Positions 1 through 8,697 of a stretch of 64,000 nt of DNA are shown here, piece by piece. The stretch comes from Pseudomonas sp. ML96 (GTDB lineage Bacteria > Pseudomonadota > Gammaproteobacteria > Pseudomonadales > Pseudomonadaceae). The translations under genes and the position numbers were made by a program. The stretch's first letter is position 1; every line of letters begins with the position of its first letter. Where the stretch lies: the NCBI RefSeq assembly GCF_000761545.1, contig NZ_JPMY01000006.1, positions 1 to 64,000 on the forward strand. The letters run 5' to 3'. A model generated the notes under the pieces. The model was not told where the DNA came from, ran no database searches, and worked only from the letters and a program-made list of their open reading frames with translations.

Positions 1-361
1 CGAGGCGACCACCGAGATCTCCAGCATGATCGGCAGCATCCAGGAGGAAACCGCCAGCGCCATCCGTACCATGGAGCAGGGTCAGGCGCTGATGCAGGAA
101 GGCCTGGCGCGCAACGTCAAGGTCGCCGCGGCGCTGGCGCAGATCGCCGAGCAGACCAACGAGGCCGGCGAACAGTTTGCCGCCATCACCACCGCCACCC
201 AGGAACAGAGCAGCACCGCCACGCTGCTCAGCAGCAACCTGCAGAGCATCGCCCTGGCCAACAGCGAGCAGCGCGAGGTGGTGGCCAACCTGGCCGAGAC
301 CGCGCGCGAGATGGATCGCCTGGCCGCCGAGCTGCAGCGCGAGGTCAGCCGCTTCCAGTAA
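1..361 (+). CDS. Methyl-accepting chemotaxis protein, C-terminal end (partial)
   Basis: The gene enters from outside the window in frame 2 and ends at TAA 359-361, so only about 119 C-terminal residues are visible. They are helical and rich in Ala, Gln and Glu. Runs such as SIQEETASAIRTMEQGQ and TTATQEQSSTATLLSSNL fit the distal cytoplasmic coiled coil of a chemoreceptor (MCP signal domain), past the hairpin tip, where methylation-helix residues lie. No CheR-tethering pentapeptide is present at the end, which is FQ. Ligand domain and membrane segments lie outside the window, so the stimulus cannot be named. It converges on betT across a shared terminator. Confidence 0.85.
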   Translation, partial: EATTEISSMIGSIQEETASAIRTMEQGQALMQEGLARNVKVAAALAQIAEQTNEAGEQFAAITTATQEQSSTATLLSSNLQSIALANSEQREVVANLAETAREMDRLAAELQREVSRFQ

Positions 362-375
362 CTCCATGCGCCATG

Positions 376-404
376 AAAAAGCCCGGCCAGTGCCGGGCTT
401 TTTT
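376..404. terminator. Bidirectional rho-independent terminator
   Basis: A 9-bp GC-rich stem AAGCCCGGC / GCCGGGCTT (379-387 with 392-400) has a 4-nt loop and is flanked by A-runs on the left and T-runs on the right. It lies between the convergent chemoreceptor and betT genes and can serve both. Confidence 0.85.
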
Positions 405-407
405 GTT

Positions 408-2384
408 TCAGCGCACCACGTGGAGGAAGTGCATGTGCTTCTCGTACTGGTCTAGCACGTCGCCGATCAGGTCGTCACGGCTCCAGCCCATCACGTCGTA
501 GTCCTGGCCGCCTTCCTTCAAGTGCACCTCGGCGCGGAAGTACTTGCGCTCGTCGCGGCCGTCCTCCTGGCTGCCGACCAGGGCGAAGCTGGGCATCACG
601 TAGGCCCGCGGGCGGATCAGGTAGATGAACTCGGGCGACTCCGGTGCGCCGAGCACCAGGCTGACGCGGCCGTCCTCACCATCTTCTATCTGCACCAGGC
701 AGCCCTGCTTGCGCAGCTCCTCGGCCACCGCGTCCAGCGCCGGCCGGGCGACCTCGGCGAGGAAGCGCACCACGTGGGCGCGACGCGGGAACATCATCAG
801 GTTGCGCAGGCGCCGCTGCCAGCCGCCGGCATGGCGTGGCGCCGGGCGCGAGGTGTTCAGCGCCTGGTAGCGGATGCCGCGCTTGGTGGCGTCGAGCTTG
901 AGCGCCTTGAACAGGCCCCAGATGGCGCACATCAGCGCCAGGGTGAAGGGCAGGGCGCTGACGATGGTGGCGGTCTGCAGGGCCTTGAGGCCGTCGGCCA
1001 GGAGCAGGGCGATGGCCACCAGGCCCATGGAGGCGCTCCAGAAGATGCGCTGCCAGATCGGCGTGTTGGCGGCGCCGCCGGAGGCGAGCATGTCCACCAC
1101 CATGGCGCCGGAGTCGGCCGAGGTGACGAAGAACACCACCACCATGATGATGGCCAGCACCGACAGCACCGAGGCGAAGGGGAAGTGCTCGAGGAAGGCG
1201 AACAGCGCCAGCGCCGAGTCGGCGTTCACCGCCGTGGCCAGGCCCTGCACCTTGTCGATCAGGATCATGTGGATGGCGGTATCGCCGAACACGGTCATCC
1301 ACAGCAGGGTGAAGGCGGTCGGCACCAGCATCACCCCGGTGACGAACTCGCGCACCGTGCGCCCGCGCGAGATGCGCGCGATGAACAGGCCGACGAAGGG
1401 CGACCAGGCCAGCCACCAGCCCCAGTAGAACAGGGTCCAGCCGCCGATCCAGTCGTTCGGTTGGTAGGCGTAGAGGTTGAAGGTCTTGTTCACCAGGTCG
1501 GAGAGGTAGCCGCCGGTGTTCTGCACGAAGGTCTGCAAGATGAACACGGTCGGCCCCAGCACCAGGACCATCAGCAACAGCAGCACCGCCAGGCCCAGGT
1601 TGAGCTCGGACAGGCGGCGGATGCCGACGTCCAGGCCGCTGACTACCGAGAGCGTGGCCAGAGTGGTGGTGGCCAGGATCAGCACGATCTGCACCGGCAC
1701 GTTGATCGGCACGCCGAACAGGTGGTTGAGGCCGCTGTTGATCTGGGTGACGCCGACGCCCAGCGAGGTGGCGACGCCGAGCACGGTGCCGAGGATGGCG
1801 AAGATGTCGACGGCGTGGCCAATGGGGCCGTGCACGCGCTCGCCGATCAACGGGTAGAGCGCCGAGCGCAGGGTCAGCGGCAGGCCGTGGCGGAAACTGA
1901 AGTAGGCGAGGATCAGCGCGACTATGGCGTAGATCGCCCAGGCATGCAGGCCCCAGTGGAAGAAGGTGATCTTCATCGCCTCGCGGGCGGCGTCCACGGT
2001 GCCGCCGACACCCACCGGCGGGTTGATGAAGTGCATCACCGGTTCGGCGACGCCGAAGAACATCAGGCCGATGCCCATACCGGCGGAAAACAGCATGGCG
2101 AACCAGGTGGTGCGGCTGTAGTCGGGCTCGCTGTGGTCGGGGCCGAGCTTGAGGTCGCCGTAGCGGCTGACGGCGAGGAATACCACCGCGATGAGGATCA
2201 GGGCGACGGCGAGGACATAGACCCAGCTGAGGTTGCCGATGATCCAGCCCTGCAGGTGGTTGAACAGGGCCTGGGTCTGCTCCTGGAGCAGCACGCTGAA
2301 CAGGACTAGGGTGACGAGGAGGGTGGCGGAGCCGAAGAATACCGGCGGGTTGATGGTGGATTGCGAAGACTTATTTGCCTCCAT
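408..2384 (-). CDS. betT: BCCT-family choline/betaine transporter
   Basis: This 658-residue inner-membrane carrier of the betaine/choline/carnitine family imports quaternary amines. The start is ATG at 2384 (MEANKSSQST...), preceded by AAGGAG seven bases upstream; a longer open frame to 2684 has no support. Visible family marks are GMGIGLMFFGVAEP near residues 102-115, the Trp-rich core WTLFYWGWWLAWSPFVGLF followed by ARISRGRTVRE, and about twelve hydrophobic segments. A hydrophilic C-terminal extension of about 140 residues follows and is typical of the osmosensing BetT subgroup. Its position beside comM matches the usual Pseudomonas order. Substrate (choline rather than betaine or carnitine) is inferred from family and locus, not proven. 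Confidence 0.88.
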   Translation of the reverse strand: MEANKSSQSTINPPVFFGSATLLVTLVLFSVLLQEQTQALFNHLQGWIIGNLSWVYVLAVALILIAVVFLAVSRYGDLKLGPDHSEPDYSRTTWFAMLFSAGMGIGLMFFGVAEPVMHFINPPVGVGGTVDAAREAMKITFFHWGLHAWAIYAIVALILAYFSFRHGLPLTLRSALYPLIGERVHGPIGHAVDIFAILGTVLGVATSLGVGVTQINSGLNHLFGVPINVPVQIVLILATTTLATLSVVSGLDVGIRRLSELNLGLAVLLLLMVLVLGPTVFILQTFVQNTGGYLSDLVNKTFNLYAYQPNDWIGGWTLFYWGWWLAWSPFVGLFIARISRGRTVREFVTGVMLVPTAFTLLWMTVFGDTAIHMILIDKVQGLATAVNADSALALFAFLEHFPFASVLSVLAIIMVVVFFVTSADSGAMVVDMLASGGAANTPIWQRIFWSASMGLVAIALLLADGLKALQTATIVSALPFTLALMCAIWGLFKALKLDATKRGIRYQALNTSRPAPRHAGGWQRRLRNLMMFPRRAHVVRFLAEVARPALDAVAEELRKQGCLVQIEDGEDGRVSLVLGAPESPEFIYLIRPRAYVMPSFALVGSQEDGRDERKYFRAEVHLKEGGQDYDVMGWSRDDLIGDVLDQYEKHMHFLHVVR

Positions 2385-2497
2385 TGAGCTAGCTCTCCTT
2401 GTGATCGGATGGGCCGCCAAGGGCGGGAGGCGGCGCATTCTAGCACAGGTTGATAGCTGAAATCTCTGGATGTATTGTTGCTGATAGATTTGTGCGC

Positions 2498-3771
2498 TTA
2501 ATGCGCGGCGCTGGGCCGGTACTGCAGAGCTTCGGCCAGGTGCTGGCGCTGGATATCGGCGAGCCCCTCCAGGTCGGCCAGGGTGCGCGCCACCTTGAGC
2601 AGGCGGTGGGTGGCGCGCAGCGACAGGCGCAGGCGTTCGGCGGCCTGTTCCAGCCAGCGCTGGTCCTCGGCTCGCAAGGCGCAATGCTGGCGCAGCTGAT
2701 CGAGGCCGAGGGCGGCATTGGCGCAGCCCTGGCGTTGCCGCTGGCGCTCACGGGCCGCGGCCACGCGAGCGGCGACTCGGGCGCTGCTGTTGTCGGCGTC
2801 GGGCGCGGCATTGAGGCTGGTGCTCTCGCGGGCGACGGTCAGGTGCAGGTCGATGCGGTCGAGCAGCGGGCCGGACAGCTTGTTGCGATAACGCTGTATC
2901 TGCTCCGGGGTGCAGCGGCACTGGCCGCTAGGGTCGCCCAGATAGCCGCAGGGGCAGGGGTTCATCGCTGCCACCAACTGGAAGCGGGCGGGGAAGCGCA
3001 CCTTGTCACGGGCTCGGGCGATGACGATCTGCCCGCTCTCCAGTGGCTCGCGCAGTACCTCCAGCACCTTGCGGTCGAACTCCGGCAATTCGTCGAGAAA
3101 AAGCACGCCCTGGTGCGCCAGACTGATCTCGCCGGGTTGCGGACGACTGCCACCGCCGACCAGTGCCGGGCCAGACGCAGAGTGGTGCGGCTGGCGAAAA
3201 GGGCGCTGTGGCCAGGCGTTGAGCGGTGTGTGGCTGGCCACCGAGTGAATTGCCGCCACCTCCAGTGCTTCCTCCTCGCTCAGTGGCGGCAACAGGCCGG
3301 GCAGGCGGCTGGCCAGCAATGTCTTGCCGGTGCCGGGTGGCCCGCTGAGCAGCAGGTTGTGGCTGCCACTGGCGGCGATCAGCAGGGCGCGCTTGGCGGC
3401 CTGTTGGCCCTGCACCTCGGCCAGGTCGGGATAGGCCAGGGCGTCCTGGCGCAGGCCATTGGCCTGGTAGGGCTGGAGCGGCGTGTGGCCGTTGAGGTGG
3501 GCGGTGATCTGCAGCAGGTGGTCGGCGGCCAGTACGGTCAGGCCTGAGGCCAGGCAGGCTTCTTCGGCATTGGCGCTGGGCACCAGCAGGGTGCGTCCGG
3601 CAGCGCGGGCGGCCAGGGCGGCGGGCAAGACGCCCTGCACGGCGCGCAACTCGCCAGACAATGCCAGCTCGCCCAGGCATTCCAGTTCTGCCAGGGCGGT
3701 GCTTGGCACCTGGCCGTTGGCGGCGAGGATGCCGAGGGCGATGGCCAGGTCGAAGCGCCCACCGTCTTTAG
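2498..3771 (-). pseudogene. comM: comM (yifB) 3' part, separated from its start by the transposon
   Basis: ComM is a hexameric AAA+ (magnesium-chelatase-like) helicase that drives branch migration during integration of transformed DNA. This piece holds codons 77-498, beginning at Asp77 (codon 3764-3766) just beyond the duplicated Lys76 codon. It carries Walker A GPPGTGKT (about residues 218-225), the LFLDELPEF Walker B strand and the C-terminal Mg-chelatase domain, ending ...QYRPSAAH. The N-terminal 76 codons are at 52996-53223. Together they give 498 residues, the normal family length, so the gene was intact before insertion. The frame stays open upstream into the transposon end (ATG at 3874), but without a ribosome-binding site. 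Confidence 0.93.
3767..3771. repeat. Target-site duplication, left copy
   Basis: TTTAG here is repeated at 52996-53000. It covers the Lys76 codon of comM (minus strand CTAAA). Five base pairs is the duplication length characteristic of Tn7-family transposition. Confidence 0.9.
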
Positions 3772-3820
3772 TATTAAGGAAAATGCTATATGATAAAAAG
3801 ACCACTTCGCGTGAGAAAAA
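3772..3820 (+). repeat. Transposon left end with TnsB-type binding repeats
   Basis: The tip reads TATTAAGG. A TGATAA-core repeat lies at element positions 20-25 (3791-3796), and a TGAGAA variant lies at position 41. These positions match TGATAA at 20 and 41 in the right end, so they are the likely TnsB-binding sites. The outermost dinucleotide is TA, where the right end has TG. Confidence 0.82.
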
Positions 3821-3901
3821 TGCGCCGTGCGCCCTCATATCAAAGGCGTGTCCACCTACCAGTTCCCCCAGCATCTAGACGAGATGATGGAGGGGCTGCA
3901 C

Positions 3902-4612
3902 ATGGCTGTCCGTAAGATCGGCCCTAGCTCCTACACCAATACCGGCTACATCCCGAACTCCAAGGGGGTGCGGGTACAGCGCACCGAGTCGATGTTGGAA
4001 CAGCAGTTCCTTTCGCTGCTCGATTACGACAATCGCGTTCGGGGCTACCAGGCCCAACCGTTCAAAATTCGTTGGAGAGGTCCGACTGGGCGTTGGCGTG
4101 AGTTCACTCCGGATGTGATCGTCTCTTACACGGCAGACGCTCAAGTTGAAGAGCCTTGGCTCAAGCCCACCGTCTATGAGGTGAAAACTCGAAGAGAGCT
4201 GGAAGCGAAGTGGGTCGAGCTACGGCCTAAATTCCAGGCAGCTGTGAAGTGGGCTAGAGACTACGGCTGTCGTTTCAAGATCATCACCGACACCGAGATT
4301 CGTACGCCTTATCTGGTCAACGTCGAACACTTCATGCATTACCGCAGCTTCCGTTTGGGGGAACACCCAGATGCAGGTCGGATGCAGCGATTACTTCTCG
4401 AAGCGCTCTATGAAGGGAAAAAAGGTACCTCTAGGGAGGTGCTCACCTACATCACGAGCGACAAGATGGAGCAGGCTAGGCTGACCCCCTGGTTGTGGAA
4501 TCTGGTGACCTTGGAGCTTGTAGGTGCGGACCTGACCCAACCGTTCAACATGAGCTCGCCGATCTGGATCACTGATCGTGGGGTGATTACGCTCGGAGTA
4601 ATGCAGCAATGA
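3902..4612 (+). CDS. tnsA: TnsA-like transposon endonuclease
   Basis: TnsA cuts the 5' ends of the donor transposon in the Tn7 heteromeric transposase. The start is ATG 3902, chosen because GGAGGGG (3889-3895) sits six bases upstream; a GTG at 3827 would place coding sequence in the TnsB-binding end. The product has 236 residues. The PD-(D/E)XK nuclease core is visible: Glu29/Glu33 in RTESMLEQQF, Asp71 in REFTPDVIV, and Glu93-Val-Lys95 in VYEVKTRREL. The C-terminal half should contain the winged-helix contact region for TnsC. It is the first gene of tnsABC-tniQ and overlaps tnsB by ATGA, so the two are probably translationally coupled. Confidence 0.92.
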   Translation: MAVRKIGPSSYTNTGYIPNSKGVRVQRTESMLEQQFLSLLDYDNRVRGYQAQPFKIRWRGPTGRWREFTPDVIVSYTADAQVEEPWLKPTVYEVKTRRELEAKWVELRPKFQAAVKWARDYGCRFKIITDTEIRTPYLVNVEHFMHYRSFRLGEHPDAGRMQRLLLEALYEGKKGTSREVLTYITSDKMEQARLTPWLWNLVTLELVGADLTQPFNMSSPIWITDRGVITLGVMQQ

Positions 4613-6561
4613 GCACGTCGACCATTCACGTTGGGCCAGGTGCGATCCTGACGTTCGAAGAGCAGCTAGTTTGTGTGCTGCGGTTTGTCTCCACCACAGC
4701 AGTTGAAGTTTCGGTTGTCGAAACCGGCAAGAAAAAGACGATTCTGATTGCCGACATCAGCCGTTCGATGGGGAAGCGGGCAGAATTAAGTGCAGTTGAG
4801 CTTAATGAGGTCGATCCAGACGCATGGGAGGAAGCTGCCCATAAGTTTCACTGGCTAGAGCCCCTGATGTTCAGGCGGCGATCAGTTGCAGAAATTGGAG
4901 CGGTCGCTGAAGAGTTGCTTACCTCTCAACCAACTGTTTATCGCTGGCTGAACAAGCTGGAAGAGAGTCGTAACATTCGTTGCCTGCTGCGCCGCCGCCG
5001 TGGTGATGCAGGGACAAAGCGCCTGAGCACAGAAGTCGAGGCGGCGATCCAGCAGGTCATCAAGGAAAAGTATCTCAAGGCTGAAAAGCCCAGCCCAACT
5101 GCTGCCTACAGAGAACTGGAGGATAAATGCCGGGAGCTCGGACTGCAGTGCCCAGCTAAAGGGACATTCTTAAGTCGCCTGAACGAAATCCCCCCTTTTG
5201 ATCGTGAGCTAGCGCGCAACGGGGAGAATGCCGCCTCGAAGTACCGGGCCAATGGCGGATCCTTGCCTGGTGTAAATGGACTCTATTCGCTCTGGCAAAT
5301 TGACCATACCTGGGTGGATATAGAGCTCGTTGATTCTGTTGACCGAGTCGCTATCGGTCGTCCATGGATCACGGTTGTGATCGATACGTTCACGCGCATG
5401 GTGGTCGGTTGGTACATCTCATTTGACCCGCCGGGAACCATTGCAACAGGGCTTGCGATAACTAACGCGATACTGCCGAAAGACAACTGGATGCGAGATC
5501 TGGGGGTCAATTACGACTGGCCCTGTCAGGGTAAGCCGCGAGTCATCCATTCCGACAACGCGAAAGAGTTTCAAGGACGGGCGCTAGAGGCGGCGTCTCA
5601 GGAGCATGGGTTCGAATTTCGGTTCCGGAAGAAAAAGAAACCTCAGTACGGGGCTTACATTGAGCGCTATCTAGGCACTCTGAACACGAGAATCCACGAG
5701 ATCAGCGGAACAACCTTCCAGAACGTGGGTGCTAAGGCCGAGTATGACTCTGCAGGCAACGCAGTGCTTACCTTGGAGAATTTCGAAAAATGGCTGGCCC
5801 ACCTGATTTTAGGTGAGTACCACGTAGAGATTCATTCGGGCTTGAAGGGCAAGAGTGAAGGCCTAAAGAGTCCGTACGCAGAGGAGCCCCGAACTCCTCT
5901 ACAACGCTTTTATGAGGGACTTTTTGGAACTGACGATTTCCCAGGAACCGGGGTTCTTCCCATCTCTGGGAACCCCGAGCAGTTGTATTTGGATTTCCTT
6001 CCAATCGTCAATCGAACCATCCAAACCTATGGGGTCCGCTGGGAGTGCATCGACTACTACGAGCCCGTCGTGGAAAGGTGGATTGGTTCGAAGTCGAAAA
6101 CGAACAGCAACGAAGGCCGTGAGTTCGTTTTCAGATACGACCCCAGGAACATCAGTAAGCTCTATTTCTGGGAGCCTGATCTGAAGCAGTACTTTGAGAT
6201 CGGCTACCGCAACATGAGCCGGCCTCCCATCAGCTTCTGGGAGCTGAAGGCCATACGCCGCTTTATCGATAACCGTGGGATAACTGTAGTGGATGAGGAC
6301 ACCATCTTCCGATCCCGCGAGGAACGACGTGCCATCGTCCACGATGCGACAAACCTGACTCGTGGTGCGGCCAGAGAGCGTGAGCGCGAGCGCGCCCACC
6401 GTAAGGTGGGGGCTAAGAAGTCAGCAGGCCCAGCGCAAGTAACGCTCCCGGAAACTCTGGCCGAGGAAAGCAAAACGCCCTCCAAGGGGCCGAATCGAGC
6501 CTCACCCGGCAAAATCGACCTGCAAAATCTTCCTGATTTTGAAGAGTTCGAAGAGGCCTAA
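4609..6561 (+). CDS. tnsB: TnsB-like DDE transposase
   Basis: The 650-residue Mu/Tn7-type transposase binds the end repeats and joins 3' ends to target DNA. It starts at the ATG that overlaps the tnsA stop. The integrase core shows the catalytic triad: Asp232 (IDHTWVD), Asp316 (HSDNAKEF) and Glu352 (AYIERYLG), with the second Asp and the Glu 36 residues apart, the usual DDE spacing. An N-terminal helix-turn-helix region (FRRRSVAEIGAVAEELLTS) precedes it. The C-terminus is basic and then acidic (NLPDFEEFEEA), where TnsC-interacting tails lie in relatives. All catalytic residues are intact. Confidence 0.94.
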   Translation: MSTSTIHVGPGAILTFEEQLVCVLRFVSTTAVEVSVVETGKKKTILIADISRSMGKRAELSAVELNEVDPDAWEEAAHKFHWLEPLMFRRRSVAEIGAVAEELLTSQPTVYRWLNKLEESRNIRCLLRRRRGDAGTKRLSTEVEAAIQQVIKEKYLKAEKPSPTAAYRELEDKCRELGLQCPAKGTFLSRLNEIPPFDRELARNGENAASKYRANGGSLPGVNGLYSLWQIDHTWVDIELVDSVDRVAIGRPWITVVIDTFTRMVVGWYISFDPPGTIATGLAITNAILPKDNWMRDLGVNYDWPCQGKPRVIHSDNAKEFQGRALEAASQEHGFEFRFRKKKKPQYGAYIERYLGTLNTRIHEISGTTFQNVGAKAEYDSAGNAVLTLENFEKWLAHLILGEYHVEIHSGLKGKSEGLKSPYAEEPRTPLQRFYEGLFGTDDFPGTGVLPISGNPEQLYLDFLPIVNRTIQTYGVRWECIDYYEPVVERWIGSKSKTNSNEGREFVFRYDPRNISKLYFWEPDLKQYFEIGYRNMSRPPISFWELKAIRRFIDNRGITVVDEDTIFRSREERRAIVHDATNLTRGAARERERERAHRKVGAKKSAGPAQVTLPETLAEESKTPSKGPNRASPGKIDLQNLPDFEEFEEA

Positions 6562-6563
6562 TC

Positions 6564-7457
6564 ATGGTTGCGAAGATCATGCGCGAGCCCGTCTCACCCG
6601 AGGCGGCACAGCGCATCTTCGAGTTGAGGAAGGAAGTCTGGGTTGGCTATGAAGCCGCGCTAGAGGTGCGCTATCACCTTGAGCAGTTGATGATCCATCC
6701 TGACTCAAACCGAATGCCTTGCATGGCGCTGCTTGGCAGAAGTCAGAACGGCAAGTCCAGCATCCTGCAGAACTTCCTGAAGCGTAATCCGCCGGTGTCT
6801 GATCCCAATGCAGAGAAGGCATTGCTGCCTGTTCTGCTGATCGACATGCCTGCAGCTCCGATTGAGGGCCGGCTGTATTACCGGATCCTGAGCAAGTTCA
6901 ATGTGGCTGGCTCTGCTCGTGAATCTGATGAGTCGATGCTCCACAGGATCTGCATCCTCCTGAGCCATCTGGAAACGAAGATGGTGATCATCGACGAGGC
7001 CTTCAACCTTAACGGTGGCTCGCATACCCAGCATCAGCGGATGCTCAACGCTATCAGGGGGATCTGCACGACACTGCGGGTGCCGGTCGTAATATCGGGA
7101 GTGCCTCAGATCGAACCGATCCTGGCCAGGGATGAGTCGATTGGGAACCGCTTCCGGCCGGTCTATCTCCCGGAATGGACCGACAAACGCCTCGAGGAAT
7201 ATGCCCGTTTCATCAAGACCATCCTGAAGCATTTCAAGCTGGCGAACCCCTCCAATCTGATGGACGAGAAGGCCTTGCTGCAACTCATTCATCTCAGCAA
7301 GGGCTTGCTAGGCGAGAGCGTGAAAATCCTTACGGTGCTGGCAGAGATGGCCATTCGCAGTGGCGACGAAATCATCGAGCCCAAGCACATCGACAAGAAG
7401 TATCTAGACGCGGCCGGCTATGTACCGCCTGCGACGGGGCGTTCTAAGCACTTTTGA
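6564..7457 (+). CDS. tnsC: TnsC-like AAA+ transposition regulator
   Basis: This 297-residue ATPase of the TniB/TnsC family forms filaments on target DNA and bridges the target selector to the TnsAB transposase. Walker A is GRSQNGKSS (Gly58-Ser66, Lys64) and Walker B is MVIIDEAFNL (Asp144-Glu145). SGVPQIEP carries sensor-1-like context, and RFRPVYLPEW is typical of TniB proteins. It begins two bases after tnsB ends and overlaps tniQ by 38 bases, so it belongs to the same operon. The length is that of compact TniB-type TnsC rather than the 555-residue Tn7 protein. Confidence 0.93.
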   Translation: MVAKIMREPVSPEAAQRIFELRKEVWVGYEAALEVRYHLEQLMIHPDSNRMPCMALLGRSQNGKSSILQNFLKRNPPVSDPNAEKALLPVLLIDMPAAPIEGRLYYRILSKFNVAGSARESDESMLHRICILLSHLETKMVIIDEAFNLNGGSHTQHQRMLNAIRGICTTLRVPVVISGVPQIEPILARDESIGNRFRPVYLPEWTDKRLEEYARFIKTILKHFKLANPSNLMDEKALLQLIHLSKGLLGESVKILTVLAEMAIRSGDEIIEPKHIDKKYLDAAGYVPPATGRSKHF

Positions 7458-8649
7458 TCCTCGAAATCCTCTCCTGGCCTATCGCAGCCGGCCCCGAGAG
7501 GATGAGTCACTGTTGTCCTGGATGACTCGGCTTGCGCGAGGCAATGCGGTGAAGCTGCAATGTCTGGCGACGGACATCCTCGGGTTCAGCCCCCAGCTCC
7601 TCGCTCATGATTTGGATCGTTTGCCTGACGAGGAGCTGCTGGGACGGCTTGTGAAGCGTGTGGGGTGCACCTATGAGCAGGCCTACTCGACGGGGATGTG
7701 GGCATACCAGGGGCTGCTGTGGTTCGAGACACCCAAGGCGCGAGGTCCCGTCGACTGGCTGATGCCGATGGGGCGATCACCTCATGATCGCCGTCGGATC
7801 TCCTCGTACACAACTCAGATGTGTTGTGCTTGCCTGGCCAGCGACCCTATCCCCTATTTCCGACGTTACTGGCGACTGGCGCTTGCAGTGGTTTGCCCAG
7901 TCCATGGCATCTATCTGCGCGATTGCTGCCCTTGGTGCCACGGACCGATCGAGTTCCACACGACTGACTTCGGATGCCGGCTGCTCCCTTCGGTTGAGCC
8001 GATGATGCATTGCGGGAAGTGTGGGCACGACTGGTGTCACGAATCTTGGGATGAGCTTTCTGCACCAGAGAACCTTGTTTGGTTTCAGCGGCAGTTGTGC
8101 CAGCTGCTGGTCGACGGCTGGAGTGCGGAGCTACCTGGTGCTGGGATTCTGTCGCCGGCGTTCTTCTGCGGTTTGAAGTGCCTCCTGCAGCGGCTGAATC
8201 AGCCCGGCCGATGTCGGCGTTTGAGGGAGTATTTCGCTCTACGAGATGCAGAGCTTCTCTTCGACCCCTGCGAACATGCTTTGCAGCGCTTCGAATGCCT
8301 ACGATTGGGCGATCGCGCTCGCTTGATGGGCATGGCGCAGGATCTGCTGATGAGCTGGCCTAACCAGTTCGGAGACATAGCGCGAGCCAGTCGGGTATCA
8401 AGCTCCTACTTCACCGACTATCGGCATCTGATGCCTTACTGGCTGCATGTAGCTATTCGGAACGAGCTATTCGATCAGGACTATGCGCCGTCGCAGCAGG
8501 AGCGTTCAGCTGCGAAGGACTATTTGTTGCGGCATGGTGGTACTGGCAGCGCAGACGAGGTGAATGGTCTCCTAGGCGTTGCATCTGTTAACCACAGGGT
8601 TGCTCAACGAAAACGATGGAACCCAAGGGGGCCAGGAGCTCGTGAGTAA
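7420..8649 (+). CDS. tniQ: TniQ/TnsD-like target-site selector
   Basis: The 409-residue TniQ-family protein is expected to recognise the attachment site, here presumably comM, and recruit TnsC. The N-terminal TniQ domain includes AYRSRPREDESLLSWMTRLA. Zinc-binding pairs follow: CCAC, a downstream HGIYLRDCCPWC and CGKCGHDW. The remaining C-terminal half (helical, FGDIARASRVSSSYF) could be the DNA-binding part. It is longer than minimal TniQ and near the size of TnsD proteins. It is the only TniQ homologue seen in the element. Site specificity for comM is inferred from where the element sits. Confidence 0.88.
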   Translation: MYRLRRGVLSTFDPRNPLLAYRSRPREDESLLSWMTRLARGNAVKLQCLATDILGFSPQLLAHDLDRLPDEELLGRLVKRVGCTYEQAYSTGMWAYQGLLWFETPKARGPVDWLMPMGRSPHDRRRISSYTTQMCCACLASDPIPYFRRYWRLALAVVCPVHGIYLRDCCPWCHGPIEFHTTDFGCRLLPSVEPMMHCGKCGHDWCHESWDELSAPENLVWFQRQLCQLLVDGWSAELPGAGILSPAFFCGLKCLLQRLNQPGRCRRLREYFALRDAELLFDPCEHALQRFECLRLGDRARLMGMAQDLLMSWPNQFGDIARASRVSSSYFTDYRHLMPYWLHVAIRNELFDQDYAPSQQERSAAKDYLLRHGGTGSADEVNGLLGVASVNHRVAQRKRWNPRGPGARE

Positions 8650-8697
8650 AAGGGGATTTCTAGCCTCCGTAATCAAGAGTTTCCTATTCCACCTCAC

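Noticed and set aside
522..2309. 595-residue open frame on the plus strand
   Set aside because: It is the antisense shadow of betT, His/Gln/Gly-rich without any domain, and betT has start, ribosome-binding site and family motifs.
3767..3771. A longer target duplication or tRNA-type attachment site
   Set aside because: Only TTTAG is shared at the two borders, and no tRNA gene or integrase-core-type att site lies here.
3827..3901. Longer tnsA start at GTG 3827
   Set aside because: It has no ribosome-binding site and would put coding sequence beside the TnsB-binding repeats; ATG 3902 has GGAGGGG upstream.
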